Made by a program: the position numbers and the translations under genes. Shown here in pieces: positions 21,285-29,138 of a DNA stretch of 64,000 nt. How positions within the stretch are numbered: the stretch's first letter is position 1; every line of letters starts with the position of its first letter. The stretch lies in assembly GCA_963825405.1 (NCBI GenBank), contig CAWGTB010000001.1:434001-498000 (forward strand), in the 5' to 3' direction. A model generated the notes under the pieces. The model was not told the DNA's origin and did no database searches. It saw only the letters and a program-made list of their open reading frames with translations. The stretch comes from JACPNO01 sp963825405 (GTDB lineage: Bacteria; Acidobacteriota; Terriglobia; Bryobacterales; Bryobacteraceae).

Positions 21285-22729
21285 GCGCTTGAGCGGATCT
21301 TCCACCCAGGGCGGCGTGGCTTCGATCAGCCGGCCCAGCTCCGGCTCCAGCTGCTTCCATCTTCTGCTTCATTTCCCAGGCGATCTCGCGATAGCTGAAG
21401 TGGCCCTTCACGCCGCTGCGCACCCGCGCAGATGTATTCGACCTCGGCGAAATCCATCTTGAACAGGAACCGCGATCGCGCGCCGAAGGGCAGCAGATAA
21501 TGCGAGCCGGCGCGGGCAGGCGCGTGCATCTGGTCGAACGCGCTGGCGCATGGCGGCTTCGATAAATGCTCGGTGGCGCCGGCGTCGGCGACCAGCCTCG
21601 GGCGTATCGAATCCCAGACTGCCCGCTGTACGCCTGCCGGTACTGCTGGCAGCGGCGATGGCGGTGCAGGTCGCGATACGCGCCGATGTCGATCACCATG
21701 TCGAAGCAGTACAGGCCGCCGCGGAAACGCGCGCAGCATGTCGTCGCGGCGGCTGCGCGATTGCAGCGCCACGTCGATCACCTCGGCGCGCCGCGCCGCG
21801 CTCCAGCCGCGCAGCGATTTCGTAGAGCTCGCGGAAGGGCCGGTCGGTGACCGGATAGAGCAGCGTCGCCACAATCTCGGAGGCGACATCGGTCGGGCCG
21901 CAGCAGATCGACGCGCTCCGGCAGCAGTCCCTGCGCGCGGGCGGCAGATTCTGCGCCGCCCAACAGCTGCAGATCCTCGCGCGATTGCGTCAGATACTCG
22001 TCCGGCTCGGCGTGGCGCGCGAGCGTGGGCGCGAGCGGCTCGCGCCCGGCGGATTCGTCCCACATGCAATCCGGCTCGGCCGCGCAGGCCTGCCGCGATC
22101 TCTTCGCCCAAGCTGCGCAGCTCCTCGTATTCGGATGCGCGCAGCCGCTTGATCTGCTTTTCCAGCGTGCGGATGCTGGTCACCTGGCCGACATTGGTGG
22201 GCACGCCCCAGAACAGCAGGTAGCGCGCCACGTCGAAGGCGCGCGCCGCGAGGTTGCGCTCGTAGGCGTCGGGCTTCATCTCGGCGGGACGCGGCAGCTT
22301 TTCGCTCAGATGTTCGAACACGCGCGCGTGCACTTCGCCGTAGGCGCGCAGCAGGGCATCGCCCGGCGGCCTGATACGCGGCCGCATCCGCTTCGCCGAA
22401 CTCCGGCGGCGTGACGAAACCGGAGCGCGAGAAATCCTGATAGCGCGACGATTTCGCCTGCCCGTCCCACAGCGTTTCGTCTTCGATCTCGGTGGCCGCC
22501 AGCTCCGACATGCCTTCGAAGCACAGCACGGTGTGGCCCAGATCGGCGATGGAGGCGTGGCCGTACTGGAAATAGTAATGCTCCAGAAACTTCTGCGAGT
22601 TGTGCGTGCGCACCCATTCGAGCGACTGCGGGATGGAATCCGGCGAGCGGCTGTAGCGAGCCAGCGCGTAGGCGCATTTCTCCGGCGGCATGGGCGCCAC
22701 GGTGATGACGCGCTTGGTTGGTCCGCCAT
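21282..22729 (-). CDS. thyX: Flavin-dependent thymidylate synthase, two-domain form (frameshifted)
   Basis: About 480 aa when joined, longer than the roughly 230 aa single-domain ThyX and consistent with the duplicated form. First half: ALARYSRSPDSIPQSLEWV, KFLEHYYFQYGHASIADLGH, DETLWDGQAKSSRYQDFSRS, FWGVPTNVGQVTSIRTLEKQI. The second half contains HYLLPFGARSRFLFKMDFAEVEYIC and the final KQLEPELGRLIEATPPWVEDPLKR. Start ATG at 22729; breaks occur near 22710, 22370, 22080 and several more below. It converts dUMP to dTMP using methylene-THF and FAD. Divergent from dut by 25 bases. Confidence 0.82.
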
Positions 22730-22754
22730 GGGGACCACGCTATTATCGGATGCG

Positions 22755-23187
22755 ATGAAGATCAGGATCAAACGGTTGTCGCCGGCGGCGTTTTTGCCAG
22801 AGTACGCGCACGGCCCCGAGGAGGACGCCGGCATGGATTTGCGCGCCGTGGAAGCGGCGACGCTCGCGCCCGGCGTGCCGCATATGGTGGCCACGGGCAT
22901 CGCCATCGAACTGCCGCCGGGCTATGAAGCGCAGGTGCGCCCGCGCAGCGGCCTGGCGCTGAAGCACGCCATCACGCTGCCCAACAGTCCGGCAACGATC
23001 GATCCCGGATATCGCGGCGAGATTCGCGTGATTCTGCTGAACCTGGGGCATGCGGCGTACGAGATTCAAGCCGGGCGACCGGATCGCGCAGATGGTGATC
23101 GCGCGCTATGAGCGCGTGGAGTGGGAAGAAGGCGAGCTGGGGGATTCCGTGCGCGGTGCGGGTGGATTCGGATCGTCGGGAAGGTAG
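22755..23187 (+). CDS. dut: dUTP diphosphatase (one frameshift)
   Basis: About 143 aa. All five dUTPase motifs are visible: EDAGMDLRA, VRPRSGLALKH, TIDPGYRGEIRVIL, GDRIAQMVIARYERVEW and the C-terminal RGAGGFGSSGR. One extra base near 23073 shifts the frame before motif 4 (length 3n+1). It hydrolyses dUTP to dUMP, the substrate of the divergent ThyX; the pair shares a 25-base control region. Confidence 0.92.
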
Positions 23188-23190
23188 CAA

Positions 23191-23335
23191 AAAGGGCGGG
23201 TTTGAAACCCGCCCCTACGAGCGTGTTTCGCATCGCCGGCGGCTCCGAGTACGCCCCGCGCGCGTTCCGCGTGACCAATTGCCGGTGGCATCATGGGTCT
23301 CACTCTTGTAGGGGCGGGTTTCAAACCCGCCCTTT
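23191..23335. repeat. Inverted pair of family C palindromes
   Basis: Bases 23191-23218 and 23308-23335 are perfect inverted 28-base copies; each arm is itself a hairpin around GGCGGGTTTGAAACCCGCC. An 89-base unique centre lies between them. The pair occupies the gap between dut and the padR promoter; the proximal hairpin begins four bases after the dut stop and may terminate transcription. Confidence 0.85.
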
Positions 23336-23346
23336 GCCCCTTCTCC

Positions 23347-23393
23347 TTGACAGTCTAGGAGGACCGTCGTATTCTACCTCTAGACGCTCTAGG
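23347..23393 (+). promoter_or_regulatory. padR promoter with TCTAG-type operator repeats
   Basis: TTGACA (23347-23352), a 17-base spacer and TATTCT (23370-23375) form a near-consensus sigma-70 promoter. GTCTAG (23353-23358) and CTAGAC (23380-23385) are inverted around the -10, and TCTAGG recurs directly at 23354 and 23388. PadR regulators usually repress their own promoters, so these are candidate operator half-sites. Confidence 0.65.
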
Positions 23394-23402
23394 AAGGCGA
23401 TT

Positions 23403-23738
23403 TTGAGCAAACAAGTCGATCTCTTGCAAGGCACTCTCGACATGCTGATCCTCAAAGCGGTCTCGCTTGGGCCTCTGCATGGCTACGGCATCCTATTGCG
23501 CCTGCAACAGATTTCGAAAGAGGTTTTGCAAATTCAGCAGGGCTCACTTTACCCGGCTCTCTATCGCCTGGAGCATCAGGGCTGGATCGCCTCCGAATGG
23601 GGTGAATCGGAAAATAATCGCAAGGCCAAGTTCTACCGCCTCACCGCCACAGGCCGCAAACAATTGCAGCTCGAGCGCGACCAGTGGAGCCGCCTCTCCT
23701 CCGCCGTCACGGGCGTCTTAAACGCCATTCCCGAATAG
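23403..23738 (+). CDS. PadR family transcriptional regulator
   Basis: 111 aa from a TTG at 23403, preceded by AGGAAGG at good spacing. Typical PadR start QVDLLQGTLDMLILKAVSLGPLHGYGI, wing QGSLYPALYRLEHQGWIASEW, then KFYRLTATGRKQL. In Acidobacteriota these genes usually precede an ABC-type macrolide-exporter permease; here a tRNA and a methyltransferase follow instead, so it is an orphan regulator, perhaps acting only on itself or elsewhere. Confidence 0.88.
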   Translation: MSKQVDLLQGTLDMLILKAVSLGPLHGYGILLRLQQISKEVLQIQQGSLYPALYRLEHQGWIASEWGESENNRKAKFYRLTATGRKQLQLERDQWSRLSSAVTGVLNAIPE

Positions 23739-23790
23739 TTGCGACCAACAGGGTTTTGATAGCATTATGGTTATGTTCCTTTCCGTCAAT

Positions 23791-23866
23791 GGGCGAGTAG
23801 CTCAGTTGGGAGAGCGCCGCACTCGCACTGCGGAGGCCGTGGGTTCGACCCCCATCTCGTCCACCA
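23791..23866 (+). tRNA. tRNA-Ala (anticodon CGC)
   Basis: 76 bases including encoded CCA. Acceptor stem GGGCGAG with CTCGTCC, which contains the G3-U70 pair that is the alanine identity element. Anticodon stem CCGCA/TGCGG with loop CTCGCAC gives anticodon CGC, reading GCG. The T-loop is TTCGACC. Confidence 0.95.
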
Positions 23867-23879
23867 AATCTTCAGTAAA

Positions 23880-24572
23880 ATGCATCAGCCTGACCTGAAC
23901 TGGCAGCTCCAGAAAATGCGCAAGGAATGGGATGCGCGCGCTCGCGAGAATGCGCGCTACTACGTCAACACGGCCCGCGCCAGTTGGACCGACGAGGAAT
24001 TTTTCTCCAGCGGCGAGCAAACTGTGGCGGAAGAGATTCTCACCGACATGACCAACATCTGCCAGGGCCGGAATCCGCGCGAGATGCGGGTGCTTGAAAT
24101 CGGCTGCGGCGTGGGCCGTGTGACCCTTCCCCTATCGCACCTGTTCGGCGAGGTTTACGGCGTGGATATCAGCTCGGAAATGATCCGCCAGGCGGGCGTC
24201 ACGCTGGCAGAACGCCCCAACGCCCAGGTTTTTCAGAACAACGGCATGGATCTCAAGGTGCTGCCCGCGTTGGAATTCGATTTCGCTTTCTCGACCATCG
24301 TTTTCCAGCACATTCCGCGCCGCGAAGTGATCGAGAGCTATGTGCGGGAAGTGTGCCGCGTGCTGCGCCCCGGCGCCTTGTTTAAATTCCAGGTGCAGGG
24401 CTATACGGCGGTAACCTCGTCGCCGGACAACACCTGGCTGGGCGTGCCTTTCACCGACGAGGAAGCCGTGGAGATGGCCACCCGCAATGGCTTCGAGGCG
24501 CGCTACCGCATCGGCGCCGGCGAGCAGCACTTCTGGCTCTGGTTTTTCAAGAATCCGGAAACTCCCGCCTAG
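23880..24572 (+). CDS. Class I SAM-dependent methyltransferase
   Basis: 230 aa. SAM-binding motif I is VLEIGCGVGRVTLPLSHLF, with the acidic residue in VYGVDISSEMI, then DFAFSTIVFQHIPRREV and the post-I helices. The N-terminal 60 residues (WDARARENARYYVNTARASWTDEEFF) are a recognisable cap of a subgroup of unknown substrate. The start lies 13 bases after tRNA-Ala with no clear Shine-Dalgarno. Confidence 0.83.
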   Translation: MHQPDLNWQLQKMRKEWDARARENARYYVNTARASWTDEEFFSSGEQTVAEEILTDMTNICQGRNPREMRVLEIGCGVGRVTLPLSHLFGEVYGVDISSEMIRQAGVTLAERPNAQVFQNNGMDLKVLPALEFDFAFSTIVFQHIPRREVIESYVREVCRVLRPGALFKFQVQGYTAVTSSPDNTWLGVPFTDEEAVEMATRNGFEARYRIGAGEQHFWLWFFKNPETPA

Positions 24573-24576
24573 CGCT

Positions 24577-24816
24577 TCAGTCTGGGCCGGGTGAGGCTCC
24601 GTTCCCGCTGTTCTTGCGCCGGGCTTCCCAGTAGCGTTTCATGCGCTCGGAGACTTCGCGGCGGGCTTGCGCATCCATGGTCTTGCGGCCGCGCCTCTTT
24701 TGAGCGGGCGGCGCGCCATCCACCCGCTGCTTCTGCATTCCCTCGAGATGCGCGATGGCCCGGTCCAGCCGTTCCTTTTCAGCCAACAGTTCTTTAATGG
24801 CCTGATGGATGTTCAT
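24577..24816 (-). CDS. Small coiled-coil, basic protein of unknown function
   Basis: 79 aa from the ATG at 24816 (an ATG five codons upstream is possible). N-terminal helix with heptads (MNIHQAIKELLAEKERLDRA), then a basic stretch KRRGRKTMDAQARREVSERM reminiscent of DNA-binding tails. It follows tatC by 30 bases on the same strand. No named family is recognised. Confidence 0.6.
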   Translation of the reverse strand: MNIHQAIKELLAEKERLDRAIAHLEGMQKQRVDGAPPAQKRRGRKTMDAQARREVSERMKRYWEARRKNSGNGASPGPD

Positions 24817-24846
24817 CCACGCCTCCAGCATCCGTCGAGTCGAGGT

Positions 24847-25992
24847 CTACCGTATCAAGAATGGCCAGTGCGGCACGATCCGCAAATGAAATACCAGCAT
24901 GGCCACATAAACCGCCACGGCTAGCACCACCAGCACGATCACGGTTATTTTGAGCACCTTGGCCCACGGGAACTTACGTTTTTCGCGATGCAGCACCAGC
25001 AAGTAGCTGGCGAAAATCCCTACGTAGAATAGCGCACACATGGGGGTGGCGAACAGTACCAGGTTAAAGACGTCCGGCGTGGGCGTCACGATGGCGGCGA
25101 TAATCACAATCCCCAGAATGGCGTAGCGGCTATGCGCGATCAGGAAACGCGGGCTGACAATGTGCAGCAGCGTGAGGAAGAAAATCAGGATCGGCATTTC
25201 GAATACTAACGAAATCCCCAGCATCACGTTGACGAAAAGATCGAAATACTCGCTTAACGAGACCAGGGGCGTGACGCCGTTATCGCGACCCAGGCCCAGC
25301 AGAAAAGTCAGCCCGTAGCGAAAGGCCACGAAGTAGCCGAATGCGCCGCCCAAAAGGAACAGGCCAGCCGAGCAGATTACGAATGGCGTGGCCCAGCGCC
25401 GTTCCCGCTTGTATAGGCCGGGAGCAATAAAGGCCCACACCTGGTACAGAATCCACGGCGACGACAGAAAGATCGCCGCCAGAATCGGCATCTTCACCCA
25501 GATGATATTGAACGCCTCCATAGGCGTGATCTGGGTGAGTTGGGGAGGCCCGCCGTTGATGCCCTTGATGCCTAACGTGGTGAGCGCCTCGACCGCCGGC
25601 GCTTTGACAAAATTCCACAGCTCTTTGCTGAACGTGAGGCTGGCCGCAAAGGCCACACCCACGCCCACCAGCATCAGGAAGATTCGGCGGCGCAGCTCTT
25701 CCAGGTGTTCCAGGAACGACATGCGCAGCATGCCGTCCTCATCGTGATCGTCGTCGGGAGGTGGTGGCGGAGGAGGGGGAGCCTTCGGCCCACCCCCGCC
25801 GGCAATGGCGGGAGGGCTCGAGGGCGGCGGCGGAGCCTCCGGAGGAAATACTGTGTTGGCCGGCGTAGCGATGCCCGCGGCGTACATCGGGTCATACACC
25901 GGTTCATGCACCGGCGCCTGTACCGGCGGCTCTCCGGACACATTTCCGCTGTCGGGAGCCTGCGCTCCCTTGGGGTCTTCAGGTGATGCCAT
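24847..25992 (-). CDS. tatC: Sec-independent protein translocase TatC with long Pro-rich N-terminus
   Basis: 381 aa, against about 250 in most TatC. The core starts near residue 88 with SFLEHLEELRRRIFLML, the TatBC signal-binding motif. Six helices follow, including AIFLSSPWILYQVWAFIAPGLYKRERR. The extra N-terminal 85 residues are cytoplasmic, rich in Pro, Ala and Gly (poly-Pro near residues 70-78) and end in an acidic DDDHDEDG. It recognises twin-arginine signals; at least three Tat substrates occur in this window (12497, 32253, 55690). Two bases separate it from the tatB-like gene. Confidence 0.93.
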   Translation of the reverse strand: MASPEDPKGAQAPDSGNVSGEPPVQAPVHEPVYDPMYAAGIATPANTVFPPEAPPPPSSPPAIAGGGGPKAPPPPPPPPDDDHDEDGMLRMSFLEHLEELRRRIFLMLVGVGVAFAASLTFSKELWNFVKAPAVEALTTLGIKGINGGPPQLTQITPMEAFNIIWVKMPILAAIFLSSPWILYQVWAFIAPGLYKRERRWATPFVICSAGLFLLGGAFGYFVAFRYGLTFLLGLGRDNGVTPLVSLSEYFDLFVNVMLGISLVFEMPILIFFLTLLHIVSPRFLIAHSRYAILGIVIIAAIVTPTPDVFNLVLFATPMCALFYVGIFASYLLVLHREKRKFPWAKVLKITVIVLVVLAVAVYVAMLVFHLRIVPHWPFLIR

Positions 25993-25993
25993 T

Positions 25994-26497
25994 CTAAGTC
26001 TTCAGTGTTGGATGCTCGGCTGCTGCTTCACCGTTCACCGGAAGTGCCGGAGTTGCCGGAGCCACCGAAGTTGCCGGTGTTACCGGAGGAACGGATTCGG
26101 AAGTGCCCAGTAAAGGGACTGCCGCTGCTGCCAATGCCGTTGATTCAGCGCCCTGAGGTGCGGATGCGCTTGTGGTGGTTGGACTGGACACGGGGGAATC
26201 GTGCGACACGGAGCCGTAAGGAGCGCTCCCGTCGTAATAGGAAGAATAGTCGTACTGGTGTTCGTTGAGGCTGAAGTTATTCGTCACTTCTTTTAGCGAC
26301 GTGCTCAACGATTCGTTCTCCCGCTCCAGGGCTTTCATTTCGCGTTCGAACGTGGATTTCAATTCGTTCGAATGGCGACGGAACTCAGCCAGCCCCTTGG
26401 CCAGGTTCTTTCCAAGTTCAGGCAATTTCTTCGGCCCAAAAATGAGAAGAGCGAGGACAAAGATGAAGACCGTCTCCTGCCAACCTAGCGGACCCAT
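25994..26497 (-). CDS. tatB: Tat translocase TatA/TatB family protein
   Basis: 167 aa. N-terminal membrane anchor and hinge QETVFIFVLALLIFGPKKLPELGKNLAKGLAEFRRH, then an amphipathic helix (ELKSTFEREMKALERENESL) and a long low-complexity Ser/Thr/Pro/Ala tail. Length and long helix suit TatB; the FGPKKLPELG hinge fits either TatA or TatB. It stands directly before tatC. Confidence 0.85.
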   Translation of the reverse strand: MGPLGWQETVFIFVLALLIFGPKKLPELGKNLAKGLAEFRRHSNELKSTFEREMKALERENESLSTSLKEVTNNFSLNEHQYDYSSYYDGSAPYGSVSHDSPVSSPTTTSASAPQGAESTALAAAAVPLLGTSESVPPVTPATSVAPATPALPVNGEAAAEHPTLKT

Positions 26498-26722
26498 CTT
26501 GTATTTGCCTCCAAATAGGGAATCTACTCAATGATAACGGGTGGGAGCTAGAGGGTCAACCGGGGTGGCTTGGCAGCATAGGTCAATTTTTTCGCGAAAC
26601 ACTGCGAAGGCCAAAGAGTCAAACTTGGTCGGAACTGAGCAGGATTTGACCTTCGGGGCAGTTGGCATACCAATTGCAAGTTTCGTTGAGGGAGGGGTTT
26701 TGCGGTGAGGATGGCGTAAATC
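26498..26722. other. Divergent control region between tatB and the microgene pair
   Basis: 225 bases without a gene. It holds the sigma-54-type promoter at 26662-26678 (rightward) and presumably the tatBC promoter leftward. GGGAGGGG at 26690-26697 would lie at or just after the predicted sigma-54 start site. Confidence 0.6.
26662..26678 (+). promoter_or_regulatory. Sigma-54 (RpoN) type promoter
   Basis: TTGGCATACCAATTGCA matches the RpoN consensus TGGCACR-N4-TTGCW, with the invariant GG (26664-26665) and GC (26676-26677) exactly 12 bases apart. The predicted start site is near 26689, about 34 bases before the first small gene. An enhancer-binding activator would be needed; none is in the window. 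Confidence 0.65.
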
Positions 26723-26968
26723 GTGAATAGCCTGGTGTATTGTGAGCAGGCTCGGGAGTTGCTGGACGCGTTCGCTGAGGCGATACGCGAGCTGGTGGGG
26801 TTTCACGAGGCACAATTCCAGGCGCTTGTTGAAGGCGATTTAGACAGTGCGCGCTTCGAGGATTTAATCCACATGGCGAATGAACGCAAGCATTTAGCCA
26901 AGTACGCCTACATACAGCATCTGGACACTCACCGCTGCTCAACATTTTATGGAACTGACAAAAAGTGA
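26723..26968 (+). CDS. Small helical protein of unknown function
   Basis: 81 aa, GTG start. Entirely helical and acidic: CEQARELLDAFAEAIRELV, FEDLIHMANERKHLAKYAYI. No signal peptide or membrane segment. It sits behind a sigma-54-type promoter and overlaps the next small gene by 20 bases, so the two are likely made together. Confidence 0.55.
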   Translation: MNSLVYCEQARELLDAFAEAIRELVGFHEAQFQALVEGDLDSARFEDLIHMANERKHLAKYAYIQHLDTHRCSTFYGTDKK

Positions 26969-27140
26969 GCGCGCTAAGATTACCGACAGCGTGCACAGTA
27001 TTCAGTCTGCGCGCGCTTCTTTGACCGACATTGACGAGTCTAAAGTTCCCAAAGTCGAAGAAATCCAGGAGTGCCTGGAGAGCGCCGACAAAGATCTGCG
27101 CGTGGCTCTGAGGCAAGCGCCAGCGAAGCCAAAGCCTTAA
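26949..27140 (+). CDS. Second small helical protein of the microgene pair
   Basis: 63 aa. Starts MELTKSERAKITDSVHSIQS and ends RVALRQAPAKPKP, a helical body with a Pro/Lys tail. Its ATG lies within the previous gene; its end overlaps the convergent GGDEF gene by 4 bases. Function unknown. Confidence 0.5.
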   Translation: MELTKSERAKITDSVHSIQSARASLTDIDESKVPKVEEIQECLESADKDLRVALRQAPAKPKP

Positions 27141-28355
27141 CCCTTATCCTGCGGACCTGGCTTGCTCAGCGTTTCAGCCCTACCCATACGGGAGGACGGA
27201 TCCGCCGGGGCCTGCTGGCGCTTGTTGGCGTACATCTCGCGATCCGCGTCGTCCACGGCTTTGCGCAGCGACCCACCCTGCACCTCTGACGTTCCCCAAC
27301 TGAAGGAAATGGGCATGACGCCGAAGCCGCGCACCTGGAAGCTGCCGAGGCGGTCGCGCAGAGCGCGCATACGGGTGGTGGCCACGGCCCGGCTCTGATT
27401 GTGAAACAGGATCACGAACTCGTCGCCGCCCCAGCGAAATGCTTCGTCTTCCTGGCGGATGGAGGCTCGCAGCAGGTGTCCGACGTTGCGCAGAATTTCG
27501 TCGCCCACCAGGTGGCCGAAGCGGTCGTTGATGGATTTGAAATTGTCCATGTCGCACACCGCCACCACGCCGCTGAAGCCTTCCATGCTCTCCAGGCTCT
27601 TCTCGAGAGCCGCCTGGTTGCGCAGCCCGGTGAGACGGTCGCGGTCCAGATCCTTCAGGGTCTCGCTGCGCACGCGGTCGAGTTCCGCGCCGAGTGAAAG
27701 AATGCGGTAGCGCTGGTTTTCGATCCACATCGCCATGGCGGAAAACGCCAGCACGGTCTGCAGGGCCAGGTCGTACAGGTTGTAGTAGCGCAGGTATCCC
27801 GGCCAGATCAGCGGGCCGTCCTGGCGATAGACCGAATAGAAGATAGCCGCGTGCCAGAGCGACGCCGCCGACATCGCGGTGAGCGCGTAGCGGAACCAGC
27901 GCGCGCCGCCGCCGGCGCTGCCGTGGAGACGGGACGCGCCGTACAGATAAATCGCGGCCAGCACCAGGGAGTGCAGGGCATGAAAAGTCTCGAAGTGATG
28001 TTGCAGGCCCAGGCCGTAAGCGATCGCCAGAAACACCGGGTATCCCACCAGGGCGCGCAAGGACTTGTTCCAGATCTTGCGAAGCGCCCAGATTCTCCAT
28101 GCGCGCCGCCGCAGCGAGGGAAAGGGCGTAGGAATATTCAAGAAATGAGTAGGGCGTAAGCCAGGCCGTCTGGCCGCTCGAAAAGTAGAACCAGACGAAG
28201 ACCAGCGCCATGGCCTGCAGCAGCCACGCCAGGCTCCAAGAACCGAACGAAACAATCCCCGATTGCCGCCACACTAGCAGAAAGAGCACGAAGAACAGCA
28301 GCGTGCCCAGCGTCTGGACAGCCAACCCGATCAGATCCGGCGCAGCAGTTTGCAA
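27137..28355 (-). CDS. Membrane diguanylate cyclase, GGDEF domain (one frameshift)
   Basis: About 405 aa. TTG start directly after the ymdB stop, with GGGGAG upstream. About six membrane helices form the N-terminal half, followed by a short coiled coil (AELDRVRSETLKDLDRDRLTGLRN) and a GGDEF domain with the active-site motif RWGGDEF. The frame shifts near 28080 (MENLGA to RKIWNKSLRALVGY); the total is 3n+1. It makes c-di-GMP in the cytoplasm in response to an unknown membrane cue. The inhibitory I-site RxxD is not evident before the motif. Confidence 0.85.
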
Positions 28356-29138
28356 TCAATCTCCCCGCACGGTATGGCGCTTGAAGTGAGTCGCTTTCCC
28401 GGTGGTCTCATCCACTTCGAGCACCACCGAATGCAATTCCGGCGAACCTTTGGCGGCTTCCATGCGAACCGGCATGGAAGTCAGGAAGCGTTCCAATATG
28501 ATCTCCTTCTTGACGCCGATCACGGAATCATAGGGCCCCGTCATCCCCACATCGGTCTGGTAAGCGGTCCCGCCGGGCAAAATACGCGTGTCGGCGGTCG
28601 GGATGTGCGTGTGCGTTCCCACCAATGCGGAGACACGTCCATCCAGATACCACCCCATCGCCATCTTCTCACTGGTGATTTCCGCATGAAAGTCCACAAA
28701 GCGAACTTTAACCAGCGGGCCGAGCGATTCCAGAATCTGGTCGACCTTGCGGAAAGGGCAATCCGTCGACGGCATATACGTCCGGCCCTGCAGGTTGATG
28801 ACGGCGCATTCCACGCCGTTTCGCGCTTTCACTTTTACCACGCCGGCGCCGGGTGTGCCATCCGGGTAATTGGCCGGACGCAGTAACCGGGGACGGCGCG
28901 CGAAGTACTCGTAAATCTCGCGCTTGTCCCAGATATGGTTGCCGCTGGTGAGGACATCCAGGCCGAGCGCAAACAGCTCATCGGCAATATCCGGCGTAAT
29001 GCCGAAGCCGCCGGCGGAATTCTCGGCGTTGGCAATCGCCAGATCGATGGCCTGCGTTTCCCGGATATCCTGCAAATGGTCGGCGACGATGCGCCGTCCC
29101 ACGGAGGAGAAAATGTCTCCGATGAAAAGGATCTTCAT
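28356..29138 (-). CDS. ymdB: YmdB/TIGR00282 family metallophosphoesterase
   Basis: 260 aa, standard length. Metal-binding motifs: FIGDIFSSVGRR, NAENSAGGFGI, TSGNHIWDKREIY, VDFHAEITSEKMAMGWYLDGRVSALVGTHTHIPTAD. Homologues in Bacillus are 2',3'-cyclic nucleotide phosphodiesterases affecting RNA levels and biofilm choice. Its ATG directly follows the ilvD stop and its stop abuts the GGDEF start, so it is translationally linked to a c-di-GMP synthase. Confidence 0.93.
   Translation of the reverse strand: MKILFIGDIFSSVGRRIVADHLQDIRETQAIDLAIANAENSAGGFGITPDIADELFALGLDVLTSGNHIWDKREIYEYFARRPRLLRPANYPDGTPGAGVVKVKARNGVECAVINLQGRTYMPSTDCPFRKVDQILESLGPLVKVRFVDFHAEITSEKMAMGWYLDGRVSALVGTHTHIPTADTRILPGGTAYQTDVGMTGPYDSVIGVKKEIILERFLTSMPVRMEAAKGSPELHSVVLEVDETTGKATHFKRHTVRGD

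Noticed and set aside
23191..23335. Repeats as a CRISPR array
   Set aside because: Only two units in inverted orientation; CRISPR needs several direct repeats with even spacing.
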